Assembly (NCBI GenBank): GCA_937899645.1
Contig: CALCCD010000124.1
Coordinates: 1-64,000 of the forward strand
Direction: 5' to 3'
Origin: an uncultured cyanobacterium
GTDB lineage: Bacteria; Cyanobacteriota; Cyanobacteriia; Cyanobacteriales; Geitlerinemataceae
DNA: 64,000 nt
This document shows positions 56,157 through 64,000 of this stretch, one piece after another. The translations under genes and the position numbers were made by a program. The notes under the pieces were generated by a model. It made no database searches and had not been told where the DNA came from. It saw only the letters and a program-made list of their open reading frames with translations. Within the stretch, counting starts at the first letter, position 1, and every line of letters begins with the position of its first letter.

Positions 56157-56216
56157 CACTGTCGGGGGCAGCGGCGATCTATAACAGAAGCACCCGACCG
56201 CTACCGGAGATAGCCC

Positions 56217-57020
56217 ATGACCGCACGACTCTTGATCGGCAATGACGACGGCATCTTCGCGCTCGGCGTGCGCGCGCTGGCGAATGCGATGGCGGAGGCA
56301 GGACACGAGGTGACGGTGGTTTGTCCCGATCGCGAGCGATCGGCCACGGGGCACAGCCTGACGATGCACGAGCCGATCCGGGCGACGCGCATTGAAGGAA
56401 TTTTTCATCCGGCGGTGACGGCCTGGAGCTGTTCGGGAACGCCATCGGACTGCATCAAGCTGGCGCTGGGAGCGCTGCTCGATCGCTTTCCGGATTTCGT
56501 ACTGTCGGGCATCAATCAGGGCAGCAACACCGGCACGGATATTCTCTATTCCGGCACGGTTTCGGCGGCGATGGAAGGGACGATCGAGGGCCTTCCCAGC
56601 ATTGCTTTCAGCCTCGCGCATTACACCTCACCAGAATTTGGCGTCGCGGCGAATTTTGCCGTGCGGCTGATGGATAAGCTCGTCGGCCAGACGCTGCCCG
56701 AGTCATTTTTGCTCAACGTCAACGTTCCCAGCGTGCCCCAGGAGAAAATCGCGGGCGTTAAGCTGGCGCGCCAGGGCATCCGCCGCTACTCCGACGTCTT
56801 CCAAGAGCGCCTCGATCCGCGCGGCAAGGTTTACTACTGGCTGGCTGGCGAGGTACTGACAGACGTCGATGACGGGCGCGACACCGACGATCTGCACACG
56901 GACGTTTGGGCGATCGAGCATCACTACATTTCGCTAACGCCGCTGCGATTCGAGCTGACCAGCTATGGCGAGGTCGAGCAAATGCGCGGCTGGGCGTGGG
57001 TGCAAGCGCTAGCGGAATAG
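56217..57020 (+). CDS. surE: 5'/3'-nucleotidase SurE
   Basis: '[53 protein letters not shown]…[49 protein letters not shown]'. Confidence 0.96.
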   Translation: MTARLLIGNDDGIFALGVRALANAMAEAGHEVTVVCPDRERSATGHSLTMHEPIRATRIEGIFHPAVTAWSCSGTPSDCIKLALGALLDRFPDFVLSGINQGSNTGTDILYSGTVSAAMEGTIEGLPSIAFSLAHYTSPEFGVAANFAVRLMDKLVGQTLPESFLLNVNVPSVPQEKIAGVKLARQGIRRYSDVFQERLDPRGKVYYWLAGEVLTDVDDGRDTDDLHTDVWAIEHHYISLTPLRFELTSYGEVEQMRGWAWVQALAE

Positions 57021-57031
57021 CAGCGCACGAG

Positions 57032-57154
57032 GGTATGCCATCAATTCGCGCCAGACATCTCACCGAGTCAGCAGTTGAGCGCCCGACACCACAGTAAAAA
57101 TAGGGGTTGCGATCCTTATCGGTTAGGTCTTACAGGTCTAACTGACGACCGCCT
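57032..57154. mobile_element. MITE-like element, family A copy 3 (123 bp)
   Basis: GGTATGCCATCAATTCGCGCCAGAC…GTCTAACTGACGACCGCCT; same length and homologous to 7153-7275 and 40282-40404. Flanks decayed from CTAG (CGAG / CTCG). Confidence 0.7.
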
Positions 57155-57172
57155 CTCGCGATCGCGACCCCA

Positions 57173-57416
57173 AAGTTCTGGCTGGTGCGATCGTCACTGC
57201 ACCTAAGCGATCTCAAGCGATTTGCAGAAAGGCATCGCTATAAATTCGCACGTGCTCGCTCGATCTATTGACCGACTCTTCCCGCGTGATCTCGATCGCA
57301 AAGTTTCGGCTGGTGCGATCGTCACTGCACTTGACCGATCTCAAGAGATTGACAGCGATACATCACTGTAAATTCGCACGTGCTCGCTTAGCCTGTTGAC
57401 TTAATCCTTGCCGAAA
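57173..57416. repeat. Imperfect tandem direct repeat, period 128 bp, two units
   Basis: GGCTGGTGCGATCGTCACTGCAC at 57180 and 57308; TAAATTCGCACGTGCTCGCT at 57241 and 57369; both offsets are exactly 128 bp. Confidence 0.85.
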
Positions 57417-58045
57417 AGGATTAGATAAGAGCCCGCTCTCGCGGTCTTTTCCGGCTGTAGATTCCGCTGTGCGACCGGCGCAGCTCCTGCCCATGCTCGA
57501 TCGCGATCTCGTGCGCTTGCACCTGCGCACTAACTCTCGCTCTAAAGGCTGTCGCATGATTTCCCGAAGAACGGCAATCGACCTCGCCAGCAGCCAGGAA
57601 TTTGGGTGCGCCCAAAAAGCCCAGGCGACGATCGTCTGGGATATCGAAGCGAACCTGGTGGCCAAGCTGGCCGAGCGTCCATCGAACTTCACGGGCGATG
57701 GCAGTCAAAACAGACTCGCGCTCAGCGTCATGTTTTCGGCGCTGTCAATTTTGGCGATCGCCTCCTCGTGCTACCTGCTGCGCCCCTTCGTGCAGTCGAG
57801 ACTGCCCAACGCCGATCGCTGTCCCGTTCCGACGATCTACTCGGCGTCTTTCTTCTAGAGGGCGGCAGAGCCCGAGGACGGCCTCTGATGGCTGCGCTTC
57901 CACGTTTTGGCGCGATGCAGAGAGGCGCGAACGCGAGCCGAGATTTTGTATTCGCGATCGCGTGCGTTCGCCCGTTCGGGCTGCGGTTCATCCTCAGGGC
58001 AAACGCATACTCCCGATTTTTCATGTCAGAAGCGGTCAGTCGAAG

Positions 58046-58157
58046 GCTGAGCGGAGTCGTTCGCGAAGCGTCGGCTCGCCGATAGCCTGGGTGAAATCGC
58101 GAAAAGTGGCCGCACTATCTGCTTCGCAGAGGCTACGCCAACGACGACGCTCAGTGC
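58046..58157 (+). repeat. Family B palindromic repeat, copy 2 (~112 bp)
   Basis: GCTGAGCGGAGTCGTTCGCGAAGCGTCGGCTCGCCGATAGCC…GCGAAAAGTGGCCGCACTATCTGCTTCGCAGAGGCTACGCCAACGACGACGCTCAG; inverted relative to 26202-26311. Confidence 0.7.
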
Positions 58158-58328
58158 TCGAAATATCGCTTTTGGGTCATCGAAAATTAGTATGCGCTTG
58201 CCCTGGGTTCGTCCTTAAGGAGCTGGCAGTCGGAGGGGTAGAATGTCAACCTGGAAATGCGCCCGATCGCACCGATTTCCTGTCGATCCGACCGCAATTT
58301 TCGTTCGTTCCTGCCTTCTGCCTAGGTT

Positions 58329-59348
58329 ATGACACCCGATACCTCCAAGCTGCTCGACCGGTTCAACCTCTTTTACTCGGAACTGACGGCGTTCTCGCCA
58401 ACCCTCAGCGATCGCACGACCCTGGCAGAGGTGCGGGCACTGCTGACGATCGCCAGCCCGGAGACCGGCAAAGCCGCCGCGCTCGATGTACTCGATCGGT
58501 TCCTAGCGTTGCGGCATGCCGACAGCGGCGAGTTCGCGCCGCTGGCGGACTATAAGACGCAGGTGCAGACCTTTCGCAAAGAGGTCGAGGCGACAAGCGG
58601 CCAGCTCTCGGCGGATGCGCGCAGCCTGGTAGAGGGTGCGCATCCAGTCGCACAGTTGCTTCAGGCCGTCCAGGCGGGCGATACCTTTTCTGACGCCCAG
58701 TGGTCGGGCCTCCAGGCGATGATGACAAAGGTGTTCGGTGCGCCGATCGCGATGGCCGTCTCGCGCGGCAAGCTGGTCGTGGCCGAGTCCGCAGCGCAGG
58801 GCGACGACGATAGCGACGACAATATTTTTCTGTGGGGCGATCGCGTACCCGCTCCGCCGGAGGGAGATGCCGATCGCGAGCCGCCGATCGTCTTCGGCGC
58901 GAAGAGCCTCGGCGTCGAGCTGGACGCAGAGGGCGAATCCCCGACGCTGACCGTAAGCGTCCACGTGCAAAACGTCGGCGATCGCAGCTTCGGCGCGGGC
59001 GAGTACGCCGGGACGCGCGGTCAGTCCCTGGGCATCGAAGGCTTTAGCGTCGCGCTGGCCCAGCCGATCGCCGGTCTCGAGCTGGAATATATGGCCCACG
59101 TGGCGGGAAAGGGCGACCTGCCCTGGGTGCGCGCCGGAGAGTATGCCGGAACGCGTGGCGAGAGCCGCTCGGTGGAAGGATTTGCGATGCGTTTGGTCGG
59201 CTCTGCTGCGGCCAGCTACGCCTTAACCTACTCGGCCCACGTTCAGAATGTCGGCGACGTGCCGGAACAGTCTGACGGCGGCTACTGCGGCACGCGCGGT
59301 CGCGGCCTCAAGGTCGAGGGGCTGACCGTCTCGCTTCGCAAACAGTAG
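58329..59348 (+). CDS. Uncharacterised protein with N-terminal helical domain and three C-terminal ChW-like repeats
   Basis: 'VSVHVQNVGDRSFGAGEYAGTRGQSLGIEGFSV', 'YMAHVAGKGDLPWVRAGEYAGTRGESRSVEGFAM', 'YSAHVQNVGDVPEQSDGGYCGTRGRGLKVEGLTV'. Confidence 0.8.
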   Translation: MTPDTSKLLDRFNLFYSELTAFSPTLSDRTTLAEVRALLTIASPETGKAAALDVLDRFLALRHADSGEFAPLADYKTQVQTFRKEVEATSGQLSADARSLVEGAHPVAQLLQAVQAGDTFSDAQWSGLQAMMTKVFGAPIAMAVSRGKLVVAESAAQGDDDSDDNIFLWGDRVPAPPEGDADREPPIVFGAKSLGVELDAEGESPTLTVSVHVQNVGDRSFGAGEYAGTRGQSLGIEGFSVALAQPIAGLELEYMAHVAGKGDLPWVRAGEYAGTRGESRSVEGFAMRLVGSAAASYALTYSAHVQNVGDVPEQSDGGYCGTRGRGLKVEGLTVSLRKQ

Positions 59349-59414
59349 GCAAGCGCCCGCCGCTCGCCCTCGAAACGACCTCAGAACGACCTCAGAACGC
59401 CCGCCGCAACGCCC

Positions 59415-60470
59415 GTGCCTTTACTCCAATCTCATCCCTACACGACCCTGGCGATCGTCCCTACGGGCATTGCGGCGGCGGTTGGCGGCTACGCGGGGGA
59501 TGCGATTCCCGTAGTCCGCGCGCTGGCAGAAGCGAGCGATCGCGTCATTACCCACCCGAATTTGCTTAACGGCGCGCAGCTCTACTGGAATGCGCCAGAC
59601 TTGTTTTATGTAGAAGGCTACGGCCTCGATCGCTTTGCGGCGGGCGAATGGGGACTAAGGCCGAGCTGGCGCAACCGCATCGGCGCGGTCTTCGACGCGG
59701 CGATCGAGCCGGAGCTGGTTTTGCGTCACCGGCAGGCGATCGACGCGGCCCGCGCGACCCTCGGCCTGGACGTTTGCGCCGTGGCCACAACAGACGCCCC
59801 TCTCGGCGTGACGGTGCGCACCACCGCCAGTGGCGCGAGCTGGGGCACGATCGCTCGGCCCGGAGCCCTGCTGCGGGCCGCCGAACGACTTCGAGACGGA
59901 GCCGGGGCTGACGCGATCGCGATCGTCGCTCGCTTTCCTGACGAAGACACCGATGCCCTCGCCGACTACCGCCACGGCAAAGGCGTAGACGCGATCGCCG
60001 GAGCCGAGGCCGTAATCAGTCATCTGGTGGTGCGCGAGCTGGGGCTGCCCGCCGCCCACGCGCCCGCCCTGGCCGCGATCGACCCCGACCCGAAACTCGC
60101 GCCCCGCGCCGCCGCCGAGGAGCTGGGCCACACGTTCTTGCCCTGCGTCTTGGTCGGACTGGGACGCGCGCCGCAGTTCGTGCACTCGCGGCATGCGGGT
60201 CGCCCGAGCGACATCTGGGCTGAGGCGGTCGATAGCGTCGTCTTGCCCGCCTCGGCCTGTGGCGGCAGTGCCGTGTTGAGCCTGAGTGCCAGCGCCCAGA
60301 TTATCGCCGTTGAAGACAACGTCACGACGATGGATGCGAGGCCCGAAGCGCTGGGCATTAACGCGCTGCGGGTGCGATCGTATCTCGAAGCGATCGGCGC
60401 GATCGTCGCCCACCGCGCCGGGATCGCCGCCAGCGCCTTGCGAGCCGATCGCGACCCGCCCTGCCCCTAG
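59415..60470 (+). CDS. DUF3326 family protein
   Basis: 'TLAIVPTGIAAAVGGYAGDAIPVVRALAEASDRVITHPNLLNGAQLYWNAPDLFYVEGYGLDRFAAGEWGLRP…ADAIAIVARFPDE…GVDAIAGAEAVISHLVVRELGLPAAHAPAL'. Confidence 0.88.
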   Translation: MPLLQSHPYTTLAIVPTGIAAAVGGYAGDAIPVVRALAEASDRVITHPNLLNGAQLYWNAPDLFYVEGYGLDRFAAGEWGLRPSWRNRIGAVFDAAIEPELVLRHRQAIDAARATLGLDVCAVATTDAPLGVTVRTTASGASWGTIARPGALLRAAERLRDGAGADAIAIVARFPDEDTDALADYRHGKGVDAIAGAEAVISHLVVRELGLPAAHAPALAAIDPDPKLAPRAAAEELGHTFLPCVLVGLGRAPQFVHSRHAGRPSDIWAEAVDSVVLPASACGGSAVLSLSASAQIIAVEDNVTTMDARPEALGINALRVRSYLEAIGAIVAHRAGIAASALRADRDPPCP

Positions 60471-60567
60471 CGATCGCCCGTTCCGCCACGCCGCAATATC
60501 GCGAAGCCCAGCCCGCACTCGCCTGTTTCGATATTCCCAGAGTTAACCGATCGACCCCGCGATTAAC

Positions 60568-61158
60568 GTGAGCGCGCCCCAAACTCCCCCACCAGAAATC
60601 GAGTCGCTGTCGAGATCGCAATTGCTGATCTCGATGGGACTGACGGCGATCGTGCTGCTCGGCGTAGCGAAGCTGTGGATGGCGATCGGCAACGTCAGCC
60701 TGTTCCCCATCCGCTGGGAGCCGGAGCTGCTACCTTTGTCGCTGGCCATCAGTTTGGGGATCGTCGCCCTGAGCGCCCTGCTCTACAGGGTTTGGCCCGC
60801 CTACCGTCTGAGTACGATTGTTTACCTTCGGCTGGTGGTGCGCCCGCTCCACTGGCTCGATCTGATTTGGCTGGGCCTCCTGCCAGGGATGAGCGAGGAA
60901 CTGCTATTTCGCGGCACGATCGTCCCGAGCTTCGGCGGCGGCTGGCTGGCGCTGGCAGTTTCGAGCGTGGCTTTCGGCGCGATGCACATCAGCGGTCGTC
61001 AGTACTGGCCCTACGCGGTGTGGGCGGGCTGCGTGGGCGCAATTTTGGGCTACAGCGCGATCGCGACCGGCAACCTGCTCGTGCCGATCGCGATTCATAT
61101 TTCAACCAACCTGCTCTCCGGCGCGTCCTGGAAGTGGTACTTCTCGCGTCATGACTGA
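60568..61158 (+). CDS. CPBP-family intramembrane glutamic endopeptidase
   Basis: 'GLLPGMSEELLFRGTIVPSFGG…VAFGAMHISGRQYWPYAVWAGCVGAILGYSAIATGNLLVPIAIHISTNLLS'. Confidence 0.92.
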   Translation: MSAPQTPPPEIESLSRSQLLISMGLTAIVLLGVAKLWMAIGNVSLFPIRWEPELLPLSLAISLGIVALSALLYRVWPAYRLSTIVYLRLVVRPLHWLDLIWLGLLPGMSEELLFRGTIVPSFGGGWLALAVSSVAFGAMHISGRQYWPYAVWAGCVGAILGYSAIATGNLLVPIAIHISTNLLSGASWKWYFSRHD

Positions 61159-61304
61159 CGGGTTCCCGTCGCAGGACAGCGAAAAGAAATCGATCGCAGG
61201 GCAACGAGAAGAAACTTATAATTCGGTTACTCGAAACCGCCGAAAAGCTCCAAATAGACTTCGCGCTCGCAGGCGATCGAGGTGCATCTCCTCTCTGCCT
61301 TTCC

Positions 61305-62096
61305 ATGACCTCACAGCTTCCCCAGCCGTTGACTTCTGCCCCCGACCATCCGACCGCTTTCGTTGACGTCATCGCCCATCGCGGCTACTCCGCCGGTGCA
61401 CCGGAAAATACGCCGATCGCCTTCCAGCGAGCAATGGAAATGGGGGCGCGATCGATCGAACTCGATATCCAGTGGACGCGCGACGACGTTCCCGTTGTCT
61501 CCCACGATCCGTCCCTGGGAAGAACGATCGCCGGATCGGGCCGCATTGCCGAACTGACCTGGCCGGAGCTAGAAAACTGCGACGCCGGAAGCTGGTTCGA
61601 CGGCGAATTCGCCGACCAGCGCGTCCCGACTCTCGAAACCGTCTTAAAGCTGGTCAAGCCGCTGCCGGGCGAGCTGTTTCTCGATCTCAAACCCCACTGT
61701 CAGTGGTCGCTGGAGCGCGTCAAAATTGTCCGCGACTTGCTCGAGCGCTACCGGTGGCGCGAGCGCAGCGTGGCCTGCTCTTTCGATCCGGACGTAGCCG
61801 ATCGCTTCAATACCGACCCGGCGCACCCGATGGCGATCGGCTACAGCATTGCTAGCATCGAGAGCTTCCACGAAGTCTTCGCCCGCGCGATCACGGCCAG
61901 CGCTCGCCTGATCTGCGCCTATGATATTTTGCTTGCCGACCCGGATCTCATCTGGAACGCCCACGCCTCGGGTCTCGAAATTGTCGCTTGGACGGTCGAT
62001 CGCCCGGAAGACGCCCTGCAGCTCTCGGAATTCGGCATCGATCGCGTCATTACCAACACGCTGCTGCCCGAGATCACAAGCGAAAGCGACGTCTGA
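61305..62096 (+). CDS. Glycerophosphodiester phosphodiesterase family protein
   Basis: 'VIAHRGYSAGAPENTPIAFQRAMEMGARSIELDIQWTRDDVPVVSHDPSLGRTIAGSGRIAELTWPELENCDAG…LFLDLKPH…VDRPEDALQLSEFGIDRVITNTL'. Confidence 0.94.
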   Translation: MTSQLPQPLTSAPDHPTAFVDVIAHRGYSAGAPENTPIAFQRAMEMGARSIELDIQWTRDDVPVVSHDPSLGRTIAGSGRIAELTWPELENCDAGSWFDGEFADQRVPTLETVLKLVKPLPGELFLDLKPHCQWSLERVKIVRDLLERYRWRERSVACSFDPDVADRFNTDPAHPMAIGYSIASIESFHEVFARAITASARLICAYDILLADPDLIWNAHASGLEIVAWTVDRPEDALQLSEFGIDRVITNTLLPEITSESDV

Positions 62097-62138
62097 AGAC
62101 CGGATGAATCTCATTCGGGTTCAGACGTCGCTTTCGCT
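62079..62138. terminator. Long hairpin (perfect 19-bp outer arms) overlapping the GDPD stop codon
   Basis: AGCGAAAGCGACGTCTGAA (62079-62097) / TTCAGACGTCGCTTTCGCT (62120-62138), inner CCGGATGA/TCATTCGG stem; between convergent genes. Confidence 0.75.
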
Positions 62139-62194
62139 CATGTCTCGCTGATTAGCGGCTCAATTAACGGCCCAATTGCCGACCCTCGCGCCGA

Positions 62195-64000
62195 CTACTG
62201 CGCCCAGAGCACCAGACCGGGCTCGTAAGCGGTGCCCAGCAGCGGGTGGTCGGGCAGCAGGCGCAGCGACAGTCCCCGGAAGCCGCTGGCGCTGTAGGAG
62301 AACGTCGTGGTGTAGATGGCGCAGTTGCCGTCGTGACCCTGGTAGTCCATCGCGATCGCCGAGCCATCGACTAGCTTGCCCGAATCGTCGATCGCGCCCT
62401 GATATAGCTCGACCCGCACGTCCTCCGGTTTGAGGGTCATCAGATCGATGCGCGCCTTGACGGGGATATCTTCGAGAACTTTGACCTCCGTCTCCGGCGG
62501 AATGTCGATGTGCTCGATTTTAATGTCGTACCAGCGCTCGCCGATCGTCTGCTTCCAGCGGGCCAGGTCTTTGGCCGGTTGGAAGTTATCCACCGACATG
62601 GCGTGGCAGCGATCGCTCACCGGGAAGTACGCCTGACGAGCGTAGTCCTTGACCATGCGCGCCGTATTGAAAAACGGGCAGTTCAGGCGAATTGCATCCT
62701 TCATTTTGGACACCCAGCCGCGCGGCAAGCCGTTCTCGCGCTCGTAGAACAGCGGAACGACTTCCTGCTCTAACAGGTCGTAGAGGTCGTTCGCCTCCAC
62801 TTCGTCCTGATATTCGGGGTCGTCGTAGATCTCGCCCTGGCCGATCGCCCAGCCGGTACGTACGTAGTCCGCCTCGTCCCACCAGCCGTCGAGGATGCTC
62901 AGATTCGGCAGACCGTTCATTGCGGCCTTCATGCCGCTCGTACCCGACGCCTCGCGCGGACGGCGCGGCGTATTCATCCAGATATCGCAGCCCGCGACCA
63001 TCACCCGCGACACGTCAATGTCGTAGTTGGGCAAGAACACTAGCGAGTGCTGCATGTTCTCTTCGTGGATGAAGTGGACGATCTTGCGAATCAGCTCTTT
63101 GCCGGGAATATCCTTCGGGTGCGCTTTCCCGGCGATCACGAACTGCACCGGGCGATCGGCGCTGCTCATAATGCGCTTGATACGCTCCACATCACGCAGA
63201 AACAGCGTCGCGCGCTTGTAAGTGGCAAATCGGCGAGCAAAGCCGATCGTCAGCGCGCGCGGGTCGAGGGTCTCTGCGGCGGCTTTTAGTTCGCCCTGGG
63301 ACGCGCCGCGCTCTTTGGCGCACTTCGTCAGCCACTCGCGCGAGAAGACCACCAGCTCTTGGCGGCGCTGTTCGTGGTTGCGCCACAGCTCCTCATCGGG
63401 AATCGCATCGACGCGCTTCCACAGGGCTTCGTTGTTCGCGCCCGCCATCGCCCACTCCGCGCCGAGGTAGCGGCTGTACAGCTCCTGGGTCTCCTTGGCG
63501 ACGCAGGACTGGGCGTGGACGCCATTGGTGACGGCAAAGATCGGCACCTCCTCGGTTGGGACACCGTTCCAGAGGTGCTGGAACATGCCGCGCGAGACTT
63601 CGCCGTGGAGCTGCGCCACGCCGTTGATCGAGCTGGACATACGAATCGCCAAGATGGCCATATTCACCGGCGCGGAGAAATCGCCGGTGTTCTCGCGGCC
63701 CAGCGCCAGAAACTCCTCGCGCGACAGGCCGAAGATGTTGGCGTACTCGCCCAGGTAGTACATCACCATATCCGGCGGGAACAGGTCGAAGCCCGCCGGA
63801 ACCGGCGTGTGCGTCGTGAACATGCTCGAGGAGATCACCATCTGGCGGGCTTCCTCAAAGCTGAGCCCCGATCGCTCGATCAGCATACGGATGCGCTCGA
63901 GGGCCATAAAGGCGGCGTGTCCCTCGTTCATGTGGTGAGCCGTCACATTCAATCCCAGGGCATCGAGCAGCCGGACGCCGCCGATGCCGAGCATAATTTC
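62195..64000 (-). CDS. glgP: Alpha-glucan (glycogen) phosphorylase, 5' end truncated by the window edge
   Basis: 'NVTAHHMNEGHAAFMALERIRMLI…SSMFTTHTPVPAGFDLFPPDMV…ITNGVHA-type AVTNGVHAQSCV…GFARRFATYKRATLFLRDVERIKRI…WMNTPRRPREASGTSGMKAAMNGLPNLSILDGWWDE'. Confidence 0.94.
   Translation of the reverse strand, partial: EIMLGIGGVRLLDALGLNVTAHHMNEGHAAFMALERIRMLIERSGLSFEEARQMVISSSMFTTHTPVPAGFDLFPPDMVMYYLGEYANIFGLSREEFLALGRENTGDFSAPVNMAILAIRMSSSINGVAQLHGEVSRGMFQHLWNGVPTEEVPIFAVTNGVHAQSCVAKETQELYSRYLGAEWAMAGANNEALWKRVDAIPDEELWRNHEQRRQELVVFSREWLTKCAKERGASQGELKAAAETLDPRALTIGFARRFATYKRATLFLRDVERIKRIMSSADRPVQFVIAGKAHPKDIPGKELIRKIVHFIHEENMQHSLVFLPNYDIDVSRVMVAGCDIWMNTPRRPREASGTSGMKAAMNGLPNLSILDGWWDEADYVRTGWAIGQGEIYDDPEYQDEVEANDLYDLLEQEVVPLFYERENGLPRGWVSKMKDAIRLNCPFFNTARMVKDYARQAYFPVSDRCHAMSVDNFQPAKDLARWKQTIGERWYDIKIEHIDIPPETEVKVLEDIPVKARIDLMTLKPEDVRVELYQGAIDDSGKLVDGSAIAMDYQGHDGNCAIYTTTFSYSASGFRGLSLRLLPDHPLLGTAYEPGLVLWAQ

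Noticed and set aside
55725-56621. 298-aa minus-strand ORF
   Set aside because: Antisense to DUF985 and surE; includes translated GATCGACC repeats (SVDRSVDLSVDRAV), no domain.
57469-57858. 129-aa plus-strand ORF (and 95-aa ORF on the opposite strand at 57421-57708)
   Set aside because: One hydrophobic stretch (ALSVMFSALSILAIASSCYLL) is suggestive, but there is no family match, two competing frames, and the region is repeat-rich. Not enough to call.
57602-58555. 317-aa plus-strand ORF
   Set aside because: Runs through the family B repeat and into the ChW-like gene in another frame; Arg/Ser/Cys-rich and not protein-like.
59655-60518. 287-aa minus-strand ORF
   Set aside because: Antisense to the DUF3326 gene.

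Overview
This is a 64 kb cyanobacterial chromosomal window. The evidence is dense HIP1-type GCGATCGC/CGATCG sites plus cyanobacterial families such as DUF1823, DUF3326, DUF928, CHASE2 kinases, LabA-like NYN and PaO-type Rieske oxygenase. The species was not determined. Most of the window is ordinary core and housekeeping content: gpsA, nadE, tatC, cysE, metG, sppA, hisI, rsmD, surE, and a glucan phosphorylase cut by the right edge. The accessory part is about 44.3-55.3 kb, a minus-strand glycan cluster. It holds two multi-domain glycosyltransferases, an aminotransferase, an epimerase, a methyltransferase-like protein, and a 638-aa protein made of four copies of a ~110-130 aa module. A fifth, diverged copy of that module sits inside the neighbouring glycosyltransferase. 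I also read several non-coding repeats directly from sequence: (i) three copies of a 123-bp MITE-like element, two flanked by CTAG whose TAG is the stop codon of the adjacent gene; (ii) an inverted pair of ~110-bp palindromic elements about 32 kb apart, one nested in a larger 200-bp TIR-bounded element; (iii) a 128-bp-period tandem duplication; (iv) several strong hairpins/terminators and in-frame minisatellites. I recognised no tRNA, rRNA, CRISPR array or complete transposase gene. All family calls come from reading sequence by eye; no searches were run.
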